Assembly: GCF_910589235.1 (NCBI RefSeq)
Contig: NC_060960.1
Location: 5,405,339 to 5,469,338, forward strand
Reading direction: 5' to 3'
Origin: Vespa crabro
Lineage: Eukaryota; Arthropoda; Insecta; Hymenoptera; Vespidae
Length of the DNA stretch: 64,000 nucleotides
The translations under genes were made by a program, and so were the position numbers. The notes under the pieces are model-generated. The model was not told where the DNA came from, searched no databases, and was given only the letters and a program-made list of their open reading frames with translations. Below, piece by piece: positions 1 to 11,536 of this stretch. Within the stretch, counting starts at the first letter, position 1; each line of letters opens with the position of its first letter.

Positions 1-204
1 TTTTTTTTAGTTCGATGATTACGATTCATTTTTACGATTCTTTATCATTGTTTAGTAGTTTTGTGATATAATTGATTAGTAATAATTTATTATCTCCATT
101 GTTATGAATTATTTATTTTGTTCAGAATGGCACGAGTAATCAATTTATGCAAAACAAAAAGAAAATTCTTGTGTGTTAACATTTGTTTGGTTTTCCAATT
201 GCAG

Positions 205-3200
205 AAGACGAGATCATTTTGATCGAACATCTACCTGGTCGTCGAGTTCATCTACAAGACTTTTTTTGGACTGGTATAGATGACGCACCACCATGGGTCG
301 ATCCAAATCAAGGTTTGACCTTCTACGAGACCAGAACGATTCATCACACTGTCACTATTTATTCTCCAAATGATAACGATGGTAAAAGTGCTTCAGCACC
401 TGCACCACCACATGGATCCACTCCTCAGGGATCTGAATGCACGACTTGCATTAATCCCACTCCGCGTTTAGATGAGGACGAGGACCAAGACATTGGGATT
501 CTAATTGGCGAAGATCCTGGACCGAGGTTATTAATGACTATTATATAAAAGATAAATGAAAAAAAAAAAACAAGAAAAATTATTTGTAATATATTTTCAT
601 ATGTTCCTAACGGTATCATGTAATAAGGAAACGTTAGCGACGAAAGAAAGAAAAAAAGAAAAAAAAAATAATAATATTACGGACTGTTGGCATTTCGTAA
701 TTTCATTCTTTTTTTTTTTTTACTTTTTTCTTTTGACTAACAAAACTGGTTCCACACAAGACCTGGTTTGACGTTTATTAGTTATTTATTATAATACCAA
801 TATGTAATAAAATTTGAATGTCCAATTTTGACTATTCCCAATATATATCTGATATAATCTAATCGCATAAGAAATTTATTATAATATTTATGGGAAAAAA
901 GGTACTGGTTATTGACCGTTTTACGAGCCGGAGAATCCGTACCACAGAAAGTGGAGTTAAAATTGGCTCGTCTCTATCGGACCGCGTTTTCAAGGCAACA
1001 ACAACGTCATCTTGGTCTTCTCTCGACCGATCCTCGTGCTCGCAGAGCAACCGAACAACGTGGATTCCACGAACGAATGGTGAGTGAAATCCGATGGTGT
1101 CGTAGTTTCATGATAGTGATTTTTTTTAAATATAATTTTCATAACAAGATCATATCATTTTTCAGGCAACTGGTACGATACTAAGAAAGTCATTGAAAGA
1201 AAACCCAACGATTCCGACAGAAAGTTCAATCGAACTGAAGGAAGAGAGGATGATCGATGTATCGGAAGGAGAAAGAAAATTTTTCTCGAAATTTCATAAC
1301 AACGACAGTGAAATTTTGAATAATGTCTTCAATAATAATAAAACTCATGAAGATTTAAATGAGGAAGACAATGAAAGATCTTCGAAAAAAGTGCCATCGA
1401 CTTTGAACTATTTGGGTTTGAAAAAGCTTCGATTAAGAAGTTTGAACAAACAGGAAGACGATGATGTAATCCTTAAAAATTCGTCGTCGATGATTTTTAA
1501 GGATCAGCATCCATTGAACTTCAGTTCAAGGTCATCCGTTGATTGGAGACGAACTGAAGAAGGCAATAAGGAAAGCATCAATTTGACTGCCCGATCAAAA
1601 TTACGTTCTTTGGATGGTGTCGTACAGATCAAGATGCACAATACGAGCATAACAGAGGGCGAAGGTACTAGACTGATCTATTCCGTTCATCTTGGTGGAA
1701 GACCCGTACCAGCTGAAACAGCAGCCAGAGACATGGCTCTCCTTTCATCTCAAGAAGTTGCTCTTGAACTTGGTGTACCTGTTATTATTCGAAGTGAACG
1801 TGAGTATAAAAAAAAAAAAACAACAACAAACAAAGAAAAAAATTGATGATCAAATCGATGTTTACAAAATTTTAATGTCCGTACACTTTTCTCAATGAAA
1901 CGAGATATTTCTTTTTTTTTTTTGTATAATCATTTAAAAGTCAAAAAAATAGTATTTCCTGAATTTTTTTTTTATTAAGACCTATTGTATTATGGCAACA
2001 AAGACATTTTATTAAAAAAAAAAAAAAAAAATAATAATAATAATAATAATAAAAATAAAATAAAAAATAAAAAAGATAAAAAACTTCTATATCATTGTAT
2101 TTCTATCTTTGAAGCGAACAATTTTGTCCCGAAATATATTCCTGAAAACAACGAAAATAATTGAGATAATCAAATTAAATGAGATGTCATCATTGAAATT
2201 ATACATTTCAAATCTATACAAGCATTTATAAATATATAATATGTTAATCGAAGTAACGATTTATTTGGAAAATGATTTACTTATTGAATATTTTTTAGCA
2301 TATTTAAAAGAGACGAGACCCTTAGCCCTTTCGAGAAAAAGGGACGTTTGGTTGCTGGTAGGAGCTGCTGGAGCTGCTATAATCTTGTTAGTCCTACTCC
2401 TTATTGGTTTGGTTCTAATAGCCAAGAGAAAACGAGCACACAGTGCTGTTGTACCACCACCGAACAAAAGTATACTTAAAAAGGAAAGGGATTATGTTCT
2501 ACCAACTTCTGGCCTTGACAACACAGCTTTCTTGACGCCTGACTCAGAAGGCAAGGTATGTAAGCAAATTTATTTTATCATATTAAACGAGCTTACAAAT
2601 GCATATAATGCATTTAAGACGAATAAAACTTGACTTTAGACATCGATAGGGTTAACAAATCGTCATGCAAGTTATCACAAAATTCTTGCCAAATCTTTTC
2701 CAATTGACGATAACAAATTTGCATTAGAATGCAGATTTCTTTATAATATGAATGATATATATAATTCATTTGAATTGCAAATTATTGGTATAAGGTTCAT
2801 CCATTTATATCTCATGATGGAAGTTTATTTTTTTTTCTTTTTTTTAGTTAGTCGTAATAAAGTTTCCCTTTGCGTGATAACGAAAGAATTCGATGGGTCA
2901 GAAAGAAGATAGAAAATAATATTGTTAGGGTTTACACGCAATCGTGTAAAAGGATAAGGGCATATTATGAAGATGAATTTATTTTCTCTTTTTCATTGGC
3001 ATGACGATATCGATTTTAATGAGCGTTGTTAGGAACCAAATAAACATTTAAATTGCGTGTTAGTAGCTGATACATACCTTAAAAAGTTTCTTTCTTTGGC
3101 AGATCGAAGGTACTAGTCAAAGGCAAACACCAAGAACCCTTTCGAGAACTCCTGATACCACTGATAGTCTTCATCGTAGTATCGACGAGTTCTCCACGGA

Positions 3201-5004
3201 CAACGAGGAAGAATCTAAAAAACTTACTGCAGTTAGTCCATGGAGCATCGAAGAACAATCTTCAAGAAAAACAAGGTAATCACTTGTTAAACACTATTTT
3301 AATCCTGCAAAAGCGTTTAATCCTGCGTCAACTTAAATAATAATAAAATTTAATAATAATAAAAATAAAATTTATTTCGTTGTTTCCATCAATGATTATG
3401 CGAAATTATTAAAATTAATAATTCTTTTTTTTTCCATACCTTTTGTTCATTATTAATATTAATAAATATAAATTGTTTTTGAGTAGGAAAAATATAATAA
3501 ATAAATAAAAAAAAAAAAGAAAAAGAAAAATGATAAAAAGTACGAGAGTTTATATATAAAATAATATTATATATAAATAATATTATTTGTGATTCTACGA
3601 ATAAGTAATTAAATCTTTATGAAATATAGAACGACACAGAGTAGAATGACAAGAACAAATGCCATCGATCCACCTAGAACTCCAGATTCAATGGATACTA
3701 TTGCTGATCATACAGAGATATTGGAATCTCTTGAGAATGGTTATCCGAGGCAAGAAGAGATTCCAGTCTCACCACGTTCTTATCTGTCCATGCCTTCTTG
3801 CAAGCAATTTCCAAGTATGCGAAGCGTCGAACCACTTTCGAGAGTACTCGAGCCAGTAACAGTAAGCAATGCATTCGTGTGACCTACCGTAGCTTAGTAG
3901 TAGAGATATTGAAAGAATATTTTGTCTGATTAGGTCAAGCATTTGGACGTAGACTCTCCTGAAAGTGGAAGACGCAAAGACAATGGCTACGTCGTTCATC
4001 AAAGAACCGAGAAAATGGGTGAAACATTTTTAACGAGAGCAGCTAGTGCCTCTAGAGATCCTGGAGTCGTTGGGCCTATCGTTTGGACACTGAAGAGACA
4101 AGGATTATCTACCGAAGGTACGATACACTTTTTTCAAAAACTTCATAATTAATTTTTTCATCGTTCTATAAATTAAAAATGAAAACGAATCAACCGTTTC
4201 CGAAAGAACGTCGTTCGTTGAAATTAATTAATAAAATAACATTATATCGAGAATAATGTTATTTCGATTCTCTCGGTGACGGTTTCGTTATTGAAATATA
4301 AAGAAGTTATCATATGGTCGCACATTCTCTCGAAAAGTATTACATTATTATCAGGTAATGGTACGTCCGAAATATCGGACGTCGAACAAATCTTCGTGGG
4401 ATCAGGTGGTCCCGTGGGTCGTGCAAGGAGACGCCTCCACGAACTCCTCGAGGACTCCTTCAGCCTCTTCGGAAGCAGAGACCCCAAGTCCAGAGAATTT
4501 CAAGCGACGAATACGCGTCCGAGCTCTGCCGTACGCACGACAGATGCTCTCACGATATTTACCGAAGGAAGGTTGGTAATTATTATTTCTGATCGGTGAG
4601 ATACTTTAACACACACATTATATATTTATATATTTATATATTTAAGCGTAAGAAAACAAATTTTTAATTTTATTTCTATCTTACACTATTTGTTTACTTC
4701 TTAAAATTTTATTATTGTTTTTAGTCCGACGTCAACGTCGCCAGCAGAATTAAATACTCGACCTCGCACATCCGTATCGTCAAGAAGAAATCTGGCAGAG
4801 GACATTCCTGAAACTGGCCAGTCGAGTCATACACATGGTACTTGGGGTTCCAGACCACTCAGTGCCGGTCCGTTTCACAAACCTAATCTACCAGAAGTGG
4901 ATACCAGACGTATCTTAGCGGATTCTCAACTCTCACCGGAGGATCCAGCGATACCTTTAATCAGCAGTATTAAGAAAGAACTGGAAAAGTTCTCTCCGCG
5001 ATAA
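205..5004 (+). CDS. KIAA1549: KIAA1549-family (UPF0606) single-pass membrane protein, 5' partial
   Basis: Nine exons join in consistent phase: 205-526, 902-1079, 1166-1799, 2299-2555, 3103-3275, 3630-3861, 3934-4117, 4355-4571 and 4725-5004 (TAA at 5002). The first visible exon follows a ttgcag acceptor, so the start lies upstream of the window. The N-terminal part reads like an extracellular domain, with YWLLTVL, RLARLYRTAF and a segment ending VALELGVPV. A hydrophobic span (GAAGAAIILLVLLLIGLVLI) followed by KRKR in the fourth exon is the membrane anchor with a basic cytoplasmic stop. The cytoplasmic tail is Ser/Thr/Pro/Arg-rich and ends in LISSIKKELEKFSPR. Family recognition from memory rests on the EPYL segment before the anchor, the RRRLHELLEDSFSLFG motif and the C-terminal helix, which resemble vertebrate KIAA1549. 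Function is poorly defined; the human gene is known from BRAF fusions. Introns longer than 300 bp (527-901, 1800-2298, 2556-3102, 3276-3629) hold only AT-rich low-complexity sequence. The first listed exon boundary is the least certain. Confidence 0.78.
2299..2555 (+). CDS. KIAA1549: KIAA1549-like transmembrane exon
   Basis: This exon follows a ttttttag acceptor and ends at AAG|gtatgt. It begins in phase 1, completing the Pro codon of an EPYLKETRP segment. It carries the RKRDVW lead-in, about 22 hydrophobic residues forming the single membrane span, and a KRKR stop-transfer cluster. It therefore separates the extracellular domain from the cytoplasmic tail. Confidence 0.8.
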
Positions 5005-5566
5005 TTAATTAACGAAACAGTTGAATTTTACGGGACACCATTTTTACTTCGTGAGATTGCTAGCTAATTTCTAAATTTATCGATATTGATAATAATTTCA
5101 AATCGTAGCGTATATACGTATTTAAGTCAATATTGAAAAAAAAAAGAAAAGAAAACGTACATACACACACAAGATTATTCATTAGCTTTCATTAATTCAT
5201 ATAAATCTGATTTTGTTTTGATCAGTCTTGAACATGTATCATTGTAAATACCATGACTCGATCTTGTAGGCACATTATTGTAATTATCAATTGACGACCG
5301 ACAGCGACGAAAGCACTGTCGTGATGGAATACGTTCGACAATTAAAATATACATAAATTTGATTAATGAGATTAAATAAAACTTGATCGATTTTATTTTA
5401 ACGCGATACCTAACAACTTTCGACATTATTAAGAATCATATTTAAGAATATATTCTATAATACGTTTTTATACTTCTATCTTTTTTTTTTTTTGGTCGAA
5501 AATTACGAGTCAATATATTACTATAAAGTATCATACTTGTTTAAACAAATATGGCGATAAAATATT
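5005..5566. other. Shared 3' region of two convergent genes
   Basis: This 562-bp interval separates the stop of the KIAA1549-like gene (+) from the stop of HEMK1 (-). It is AT-rich. It contains AATAAA-type hexamers on both strands (for example around 5370-5400), consistent with overlapping 3' UTRs. No coding exon is seen. Confidence 0.5.
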
Positions 5567-7350
5567 TTACGCCATTTTAGATACTTCGACGAATCGATCG
5601 TTATTGCAGAAGTCTTTGTAGGTATGTTCGTAACGCAGTTTTAAAGTGTCGTATTTTTTTACGAAAAAACTTATGTACTCGGGATGTGCTGGATCCACTT
5701 CGACAATGAGATGACCTCCTGGTTTCAATGCCTTGGCGCTATATTGTATAAGAGGTCTGATGATTTTCAATCCGTCTTCTCCACCGTCTAAAGCTCTTAA
5801 ATCTTCATAACTGCGTATATTCGAAAGAAAATAACAAAAGTAAACAAAAAAAAAAAACAAAAAAAGTATGTATCTATTTTTAAACCTTGATAATCTAAAT
5901 TATAAAATTACATACATTTTAATTTCTGGCTCCAATTTTAATATATCCTTTGTTGGTACGTATGGTGGATTGCTAACTATAAAATCGAAACTTTTAGCTT
6001 CAAAATTTATACTTTCAGAAGATTTTAATGTACCATCTTCTTCCAATGTCGCTTGCATGACAGTTACTCTTTCTTGCAACCCAAGCTTACTACAATTTTC
6101 TTTCGTTAAATCGCAAGCATGTGGATTAGTATCGACTGCTATACATTTTACCTAGAATAGTATGAAATTTACTCCGAACTATTTTAAATGATTAAAGGTA
6201 TCCCATTTATTTTAATCACCTGCAATAATGATAGCATTATTCTTTTAATTGTTTAATTACCATTTAAGTAATTAATTAATAGGAAATAATGTACCTTGTT
6301 GGAGGAATGTGCCAAAGCTAGCGATATCGCGCCAGAACCACAACCGATTTCCAAGATTTCATGATTGTCATCGTGCAAATAACTCAGTCTTTTTAAAATA
6401 ATATCAACTATTATCTCTGTTTCTGGACGTGGAATAAAAATCGGTGGAACTAATTTCAAGGTAATATCTCGAAAATCCCATTCACCGATAATGTATTGAA
6501 CTGGCATCCTGTGGGACTTCATTTTCATGAAATTACGTGATTTAATGTGATTTAAACAACATATAAGAAATTTCTTTATTTTTCGTACAGTCATCACATT
6601 TTACCTGGACAATCTGCATTGGCAAAGTGATTCTAATTCGTTCAATTGATCTTTCGTAAGTCGTTTATCACGAAAATTCGTCACGTCTAAGAGCTGTTAA
6701 ATAAAATCAAAGAAAGCATGAAAAAACTATTTAAAACTAAGTATTTCACACTTTTGTCTTATTAAAAAAAGACTGCGCTTTTATAGTCCACGTTTAAAAT
6801 TAGCGGGAAAAGTAAAAAATATACAATTTGGCAAGTAGCCAATAAGAGTGCGAATATATTGGACGCCATGACAGTATAAAACATATGTATATGTTATTTA
6901 GCCATGTGATTTCATATAGGTTAGAAAACAAAGGCGTATTTTCTCATGAATTATATTGAGAATTTGTCGGTAAAACAGGATCTAAAGTATAATAGATAGG
7001 TTTATAAGTAATATATAACTTTAATGAATGCAATGTAATCGACTAGGTGAACGAAAAAATTTAAGAATTAATATTTTTACCTTTTTTAAACCTACGACAT
7101 GTGCGACGATGTGTTCGATGGATTCAACGGGTTCTGGTATAGCCTCGTTCTCAAACCGGTGACTCCATTTTTCAACGATCTCACCAACGGTCGGACAATT
7201 CATGGAGGAATCGTTCGTAAAAGTACGATACAAAGCAACATTTCCTTTGTTTGTCATCGCAATATTATTTCCTATACGCACAGTGCTCGTTGTCGTACTT
7301 TTGTTGATTGCAAAAACACACATATTTAAAATTCGCCGATACGACATCAT
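5567..7350 (-). CDS. HEMK1: HemK/PrmC-type release factor glutamine methyltransferase, mitochondrial
   Basis: Five exons on the minus strand, in transcript order 7350-7081, 6693-6605, 6508-6295, 6151-5916 and 5810-5567, sum to 1053 nt (350 residues plus stop), close to the roughly 340 residues of animal HEMK1. All junctions use GT-AG and keep frame. The enzyme uses S-adenosylmethionine to N5-methylate the Gln of the GGQ motif in mitochondrial class-1 release factors. Visible hallmarks are the substrate-domain motif RMPVQYIIGEW (about residue 120), PRPETE, the SAM-binding loop EIGCGSGAISLALA (about 171-184), an acidic AVDTN strand end, and the catalytic NPPY (about 252). A C-terminal segment with LRALDGGEDGL and GGHLIVEVD follows. 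The start MMSYRRILNM is basic and hydrophobic, consistent with a mitochondrial presequence. The 387-bp first intron (6694-7080) has no coding content. HEMK2, which acts on eRF1, is unlikely because it is shorter and lacks the long N-terminal domain. Confidence 0.93.
5916..6151 (-). CDS. HEMK1: HEMK1 catalytic exon with NPPY motif
   Basis: This fourth exon lies between a ttctag acceptor and an AAAAT|gtatgt donor. It encodes the second SAM-contact strand (KCIAVDTN) and the NPPY tetrad, whose Asn and main-chain carbonyls bind the Gln amide in this enzyme class. It joins the last exon in phase to read PEIKIYEDLRALDGG. Confidence 0.93.
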
Positions 7351-8040
7351 ATCTCATACAAAGTATACTGAATGACGTGTTGTTATTGAATGATTATGAA
7401 GCATATTATCGTCGAAGGGAGAGGCATTCCTTCGAAAATACCGCTATCTAGCGGATAAAATTTACGATTGACTGACTCATTCTATGTATTTCTCAATCAA
7501 CACACTAGCTTCTAATATAGTATACATAAAATATAAAAACAAATATCCTTCTCTTCGTGAATATTTTGATATTAACGTAAACGATCAAAGAACATTTTAT
7601 GTTTACATTTAAATATAGAATGACCCAGGAACGTCAATATAAAGTTTAATAAATAAACAACAGGGAAGAGAAGTATCACTGAAGTGTTCGGTAAGTTATC
7701 GACCAAAGACGTTTAAACTCGGTCGTTAAGTAGTATAGAATAGGAAACATTATTCTTCGAGTAACGTTCGAACGAAAGGCGCAGGCGCGAGTTCGTACTC
7801 GTCGATGTTCGGTTGATCTCGGAAAAGAATGACGAGAGGCGGGGAGGAGTCTCACGCCGGGATATATGATGGTGCATCAGGGGGTGAGCGGTGAGAGGCG
7901 TGACAGTCGCGAGAGCACATAGGGCAGTCGTTGCTGCTCTCGATCGTAAGTAACGTGCGACGTCGAGTCTGGCATGAGCGTCGTCTGCGCGACGCGATTG
8001 CATCGCGAGCTGAGATCGTTGCGAGAGCGTCGAAACGACT

Positions 8041-8212
8041 GATAGAGAGAGAGAGAAAGACAGAAAAAGAGAGAGAGAGAGAGAGAGAGAGGAAGAGAAA
8101 AAGAAAGAGAGAGAGATAGAGAAAGAGAGAAACGGAGAAAAAGAGAGAGAGAGAGAGAAAGAGAAAGAGAGAAAGAGAGAGAGAGAGAAAGAGAGAGGAA
8201 GGAAAGAAAGAA
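8041..8212 (+). repeat. (GA)n-rich purine tract
   Basis: About 170 bases of almost pure A/G on the plus strand, dominated by GAGA and GAAAGA units. Minus-strand open frames full of Leu/Ser/Phe here are translation artefacts of this tract. Confidence 0.95.
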
Positions 8213-8393
8213 AGAGCGAGGCTTTTCTGTGCGCACGGGACACCGATGTCGAGTGCGACGTCGTCCTCGAGCACGAGGACTCGCGTGAACGGGAAGAGGA
8301 AGAGGAAGAAGGTGCTGTTGTACGAAGAGGGTTCGTGTAACGACACGACACCTCGGCGTCGCTAGTTACCTCTCGTTGTCCATTGCGTGTTTC

Positions 8394-8405
8394 ACTCTCT
8401 CTCTC

Positions 8406-8442
<37 letters not shown>

Positions 8443-8460
8443 TTATATACGTGTGTATAT
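8394..8460 (+). repeat. Compound (CT)n(GT)n(AT)n microsatellite
   Basis: CT, GT and AT dinucleotide runs follow one another without gaps in the leader region upstream of Myo18A. Confidence 0.9.
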
Positions 8461-8774
8461 GTACGTCGTGTATGACGTGCGTGAGTGCAGTGCAACGAGT
8501 AACAGCACATATTCGGAATATTACGTTCGTGCTATCGCTTGGTGGTTGCTCTTGTGTTTTCTCAATGCTTAATACCAACCTAGACGTTTGTTCCTCGTTA
8601 AGAAAAAGACTGGTCGTCGTCTCTCGTCGTGTCTTTCGTTTTACGTTCGTTCCCCGTTTTGATTAGGGAGGAATAAGGAAGGAAAAAACGCCGGCTAACC
8701 GGAACGCTCTCAACGTTCGGGGTTCTGTCACAAACCAGACACGAGATTTGTCTGTTGCCGTCCTTGTCGTTTCT

Positions 8775-8963
8775 CTATTGCTATCTTTCTCTTTTTCTCT
8801 CTCTCTCTTTCTCTCCCTTTACTTCTGTCTGTCTCTTTTTCTGTCTCTCTTTTTCTCCCTCTCTTTCTTTCTCTCTCTTTCTCTCGTTTCTACTTCTCTC
8901 TTATACATCACTCTCTCTCTCTCTTTCTTTCTCTCTCTCTCTCTCTCTTTCTCTCTCACTCTT
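8775..8963 (+). repeat. (CT)n-rich pyrimidine tract
   Basis: Nearly pure C/T sequence on the plus strand, with one short unique interruption near 8890-8910. It is of opposite strand sense to the purine tract at 8041-8212. Confidence 0.93.
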
Positions 8964-9091
8964 CACCCGACACGACGAACACGAACGAATGGGCGAACGG
9001 AAATACGAGCGATCGATTGGCGCTGTGTTTGGTGGTAGTGGCCGCTGAGTACGAGAAAGGTACGGTGAAAAGTGACAAGTAGACGAGAGAG

Positions 9092-9092
<1 letters not shown>

Positions 9093-9136
<44 letters not shown>

Positions 9137-9330
9137 TAGACATTCGGCACGTTATCTCTCTCACTTCCTTTCTCGCGTTCTTTTACGCAATGAGACATAG
9201 TCGGTGTATTACGAACATATTTTAGTGGTTAGAGAGAAATAGAGAGAAAGAGAGAGAGAGAGAGAGAAAATGAATGATGGAAAGAGATAGATAAAAAAGG
9301 AACGAAAGCAAGAGAGAGAGAGAGAGAGAA
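9093..9330 (+). repeat. (GA)n-rich tracts in Myo18A leader
   Basis: Two or three (GA)n blocks (about 9093-9130, 9236-9268 and 9311-9329) are separated by short unique sequence. Confidence 0.85.
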
Positions 9331-9614
9331 CGCAAAGTGCACGGCGAAAGTTGGGTGCGAACACATAGATGATTTACCTCCTACGATATAGATAGACAGA
9401 TAGTTACTCGCACGTGTGAGGAGCGCGAGTCTGACGTATCAACGAACTCTCCCTTTTATACGATATTATCAAACAAATTGTTCCGATTTGTTGAAGGTGT
9501 ACGTTTTTAAATATCCCGCCAAAGATTCTCAATGACATTAATCGGAGGAAGGACAAACAACTCGCAGTGGTCATCGACGATGACACTGTCATTTCCGGAT
9601 AGTTAGATCCGATC

Positions 9615-9785
9615 ATGAAGAAAACAACGGGAGAAGTTGTTTCGGCCGGTGGTTCACGCCCTTGCGGCTACTTCGTTCACGACGAAGCGACAACAATAAC
9701 GATTACGGGTACGGGTACGGGTACGTCGGGTACGACGACGATCGAGCAACAACGATCCAACGAATCTAACGTGCCGGCTCGATAA
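9615..9785 (+). CDS. Possible 56-codon upstream ORF in Myo18A leader
   Basis: An ATG at 9615 opens a frame of 56 codons ending at TAA 9783-9785, about 760 bp before the Myo18A start. It begins MKKTTGEVV and contains GYFVHDEATT and a Thr-Gly repeat produced by a (GGTACG)n run at about 9706-9732. Unlike the neighbouring ORFs it is not just a simple-repeat translation. It is unknown whether it is transcribed or translated. It could be a regulatory uORF, a microprotein or chance. Confidence 0.25.
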   Translation: MKKTTGEVVSAGGSRPCGYFVHDEATTITITGTGTGTSGTTTIEQQRSNESNVPAR

Positions 9786-10135
9786 CTTTACCATCTCTCT
9801 ATCCTTTATATATATATATTTCTCTCTCTCTCTCTCACACACACACACTTACGTGCACATATACGTATAGATACACCGACACGTTCACGCACAAGGCATA
9901 TACTCGTTTGCTGATTCCATACACTCATCCTATTTCCCCTACCCTATCCTTATTCCCCTTACTCCCCTCTCCTCCTCCCTTCACCCCACTATTTCCAACT
10001 TCAACCTATCCCCTTCCAACTACAGTACTCCCAAGCAGCCAATGTCGATGCTCGTATTTTGTCTGCGTTCTATGTATTTGTTCGTTAAGTCTACTACGTT
10101 GTGTGTGTTTTACCGTGCGTATTCGTTGTTGTCGT

Positions 10136-10141
10136 TGTCAT

Positions 10142-10172
<31 letters not shown>

Positions 10173-10203
10173 ATCATCGTAGTAGTAGTAGTAGTGTAGT
10201 TGT
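10136..10203 (+). repeat. (CGT)n / (TAG)n trinucleotide repeats
   Basis: A TCG/CGT trinucleotide run changes into a short TAG run in the leader of Myo18A. It is not coding on the sense strand, as the TAG run gives stops in one frame. Confidence 0.8.
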
Positions 10204-10319
10204 ATAGTAGTAGAACGTACGCGTGTCGATGACGAGTCGCGCGCGATTTTTCGAAGTGAGAAAAACGCTACCTTCGTGTCGGTGGTGAGTACGTTCTTTG
10301 TGGTTTGTTGGTTATATAG

Positions 10320-10475
10320 AAAGAAGAGAGAAATATAAAAAAAGAGAGAAAGAGAGAGAGAGATAGAAGAAAAAAGTAAGAAAGAAAGAAAGAAAGAAAG
10401 AGTTGGTGAGTGAGTGGGTGAGAGTGAGTGAACGAACGAGCGAGCGAGCGAGTGAGTGAGTGAGTGAGTGAGTGA
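10320..10475 (+). repeat. GA-rich, (GAAA)n and (GAGT)n/(GAGC)n repeats
   Basis: Tandem GAAA, GTGA and GAGC/GAGT tetranucleotides lie directly upstream of the first Myo18A coding exon. Confidence 0.85.
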
Positions 10476-10544
10476 TCGTCGTCGCCATCGTCTTGTCAGC
10501 TGGTCGAACGTGCATCGTCTTTGAGGTGTCGCGTGAGCGAGAAA

Positions 10545-10679
10545 ATGTTCAACTTCATGAAGAAGGCCACGGAGAAGGACGACAAGGAGAAGAGGAAGAG
10601 GGAGAAGAAGGAACGGAAGGATGTCAAGAAAAGAGATCGAGGGAGTATGTCTGCTGAGGAACTTCTACGACTCGATGAG
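10545..10679 (+). CDS. Myo18A: Myo18A exon 1, Lys/Glu-rich N-terminus
   Basis: The ATG at 10545 was chosen because the following residues (MFNFMKKATEKDDKEKRKRE) match the conserved start of long, PDZ-bearing MYO18A isoforms. An upstream in-frame ATG at 10521 adds eight residues without resemblance. The exon ends LLRLDE at a consensus GTGAGA donor, phase 0. Confidence 0.93.
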
Positions 10680-11501
10680 GTGAGACAAAATCAATTTATA
10701 TGATATACCATATAAATTATGTATAATTATATGAAGTTATAGAAACGTGTATGAATAATTAAGAATTGCATACGTTTGTAAGGAAATTATAAAGAATGGG
10801 AATGCATAATAAGGAATATATTTACGTATATACGTAACCAGGTTATATAGAGACCTGTGTGATAAGAATACATAGATTTATACGTAGTACTTTATTATGT
10901 GTAGTAGTGTATTTGTGTGTATTTATAAATAATACACGTGTGTACAATTAATAAGATATCGTCTGTATGATATTATATGTATGTGTGTGTATGTGTGTAT
11001 AAAGATAGTAAGAAGGACGATGCGCACTTACGCACACAACTTACACACACACACACACACACACATTCGCGCGCGTGCGATGTTTACGTAGAAGTTCTTC
11101 AGATTGACCTCCTTCCTTAGGGGTGAATCTTCTTTATCGACTTATGTTCATCGATTGTTTTTGTAGTAAAAGCAAATGTTTTTACTAAAAAATTAACATA
11201 TTGTTTATGTTGCATATTAATGAATGGATTAAATTTCGATTTGATTTTCTGATTACTAAAAACTATATCCTGTTTCCGTGTATATATATATATATGTATA
11301 TCTTACAAATTTCTATCTATTTTTAATATTTATAACGTTTCAATAAGTATCTATATCTATATCAAATCGTATATGATAAAAAAGATTCCGTACATTTTTT
11401 ATTTATATTAAAAGAAAAAAAAAAAAGAAAAAAAAATAATAATAATAATAGTAAAGAAGAAAAGAAAATTAGGAAAAGATCGCAAAGAACGTTAACATTA
11501 A

Positions 11502-11536
<35 letters not shown>

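Larger units (their letters stand above)
7351..10544. promoter_or_regulatory. Divergent promoter and 5' leader region between HEMK1 (-) and Myo18A (+)
   Basis: This is the 3.2-kb gap between the HEMK1 start codon and the first Myo18A ATG, in head-to-head orientation. From about 7700 the base composition becomes more GC-rich, and sequence rich in CG dinucleotides alternates with long (GA)n and (CT)n blocks. That is typical of insect promoters and long 5' UTRs bound by GAGA-type factors. No protein exon is supported. Two short upstream ORFs (8246-8365 and 9615-9785) and a possible leader intron (10285-10499) are described separately. Transcription starts cannot be placed from sequence alone. 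Confidence 0.45.

Noticed and set aside
7713..8510. 265-codon minus-strand open frame rich in Leu, Ser and Phe
   Set aside because: It is a translation of the (GA)n tract on the other strand and has no domain or splice support.
9703..9740. GGTACG hexanucleotide run, possibly telomere-like
   Set aside because: Only about four units, not the insect TTAGG repeat, and in the middle of a gene region.
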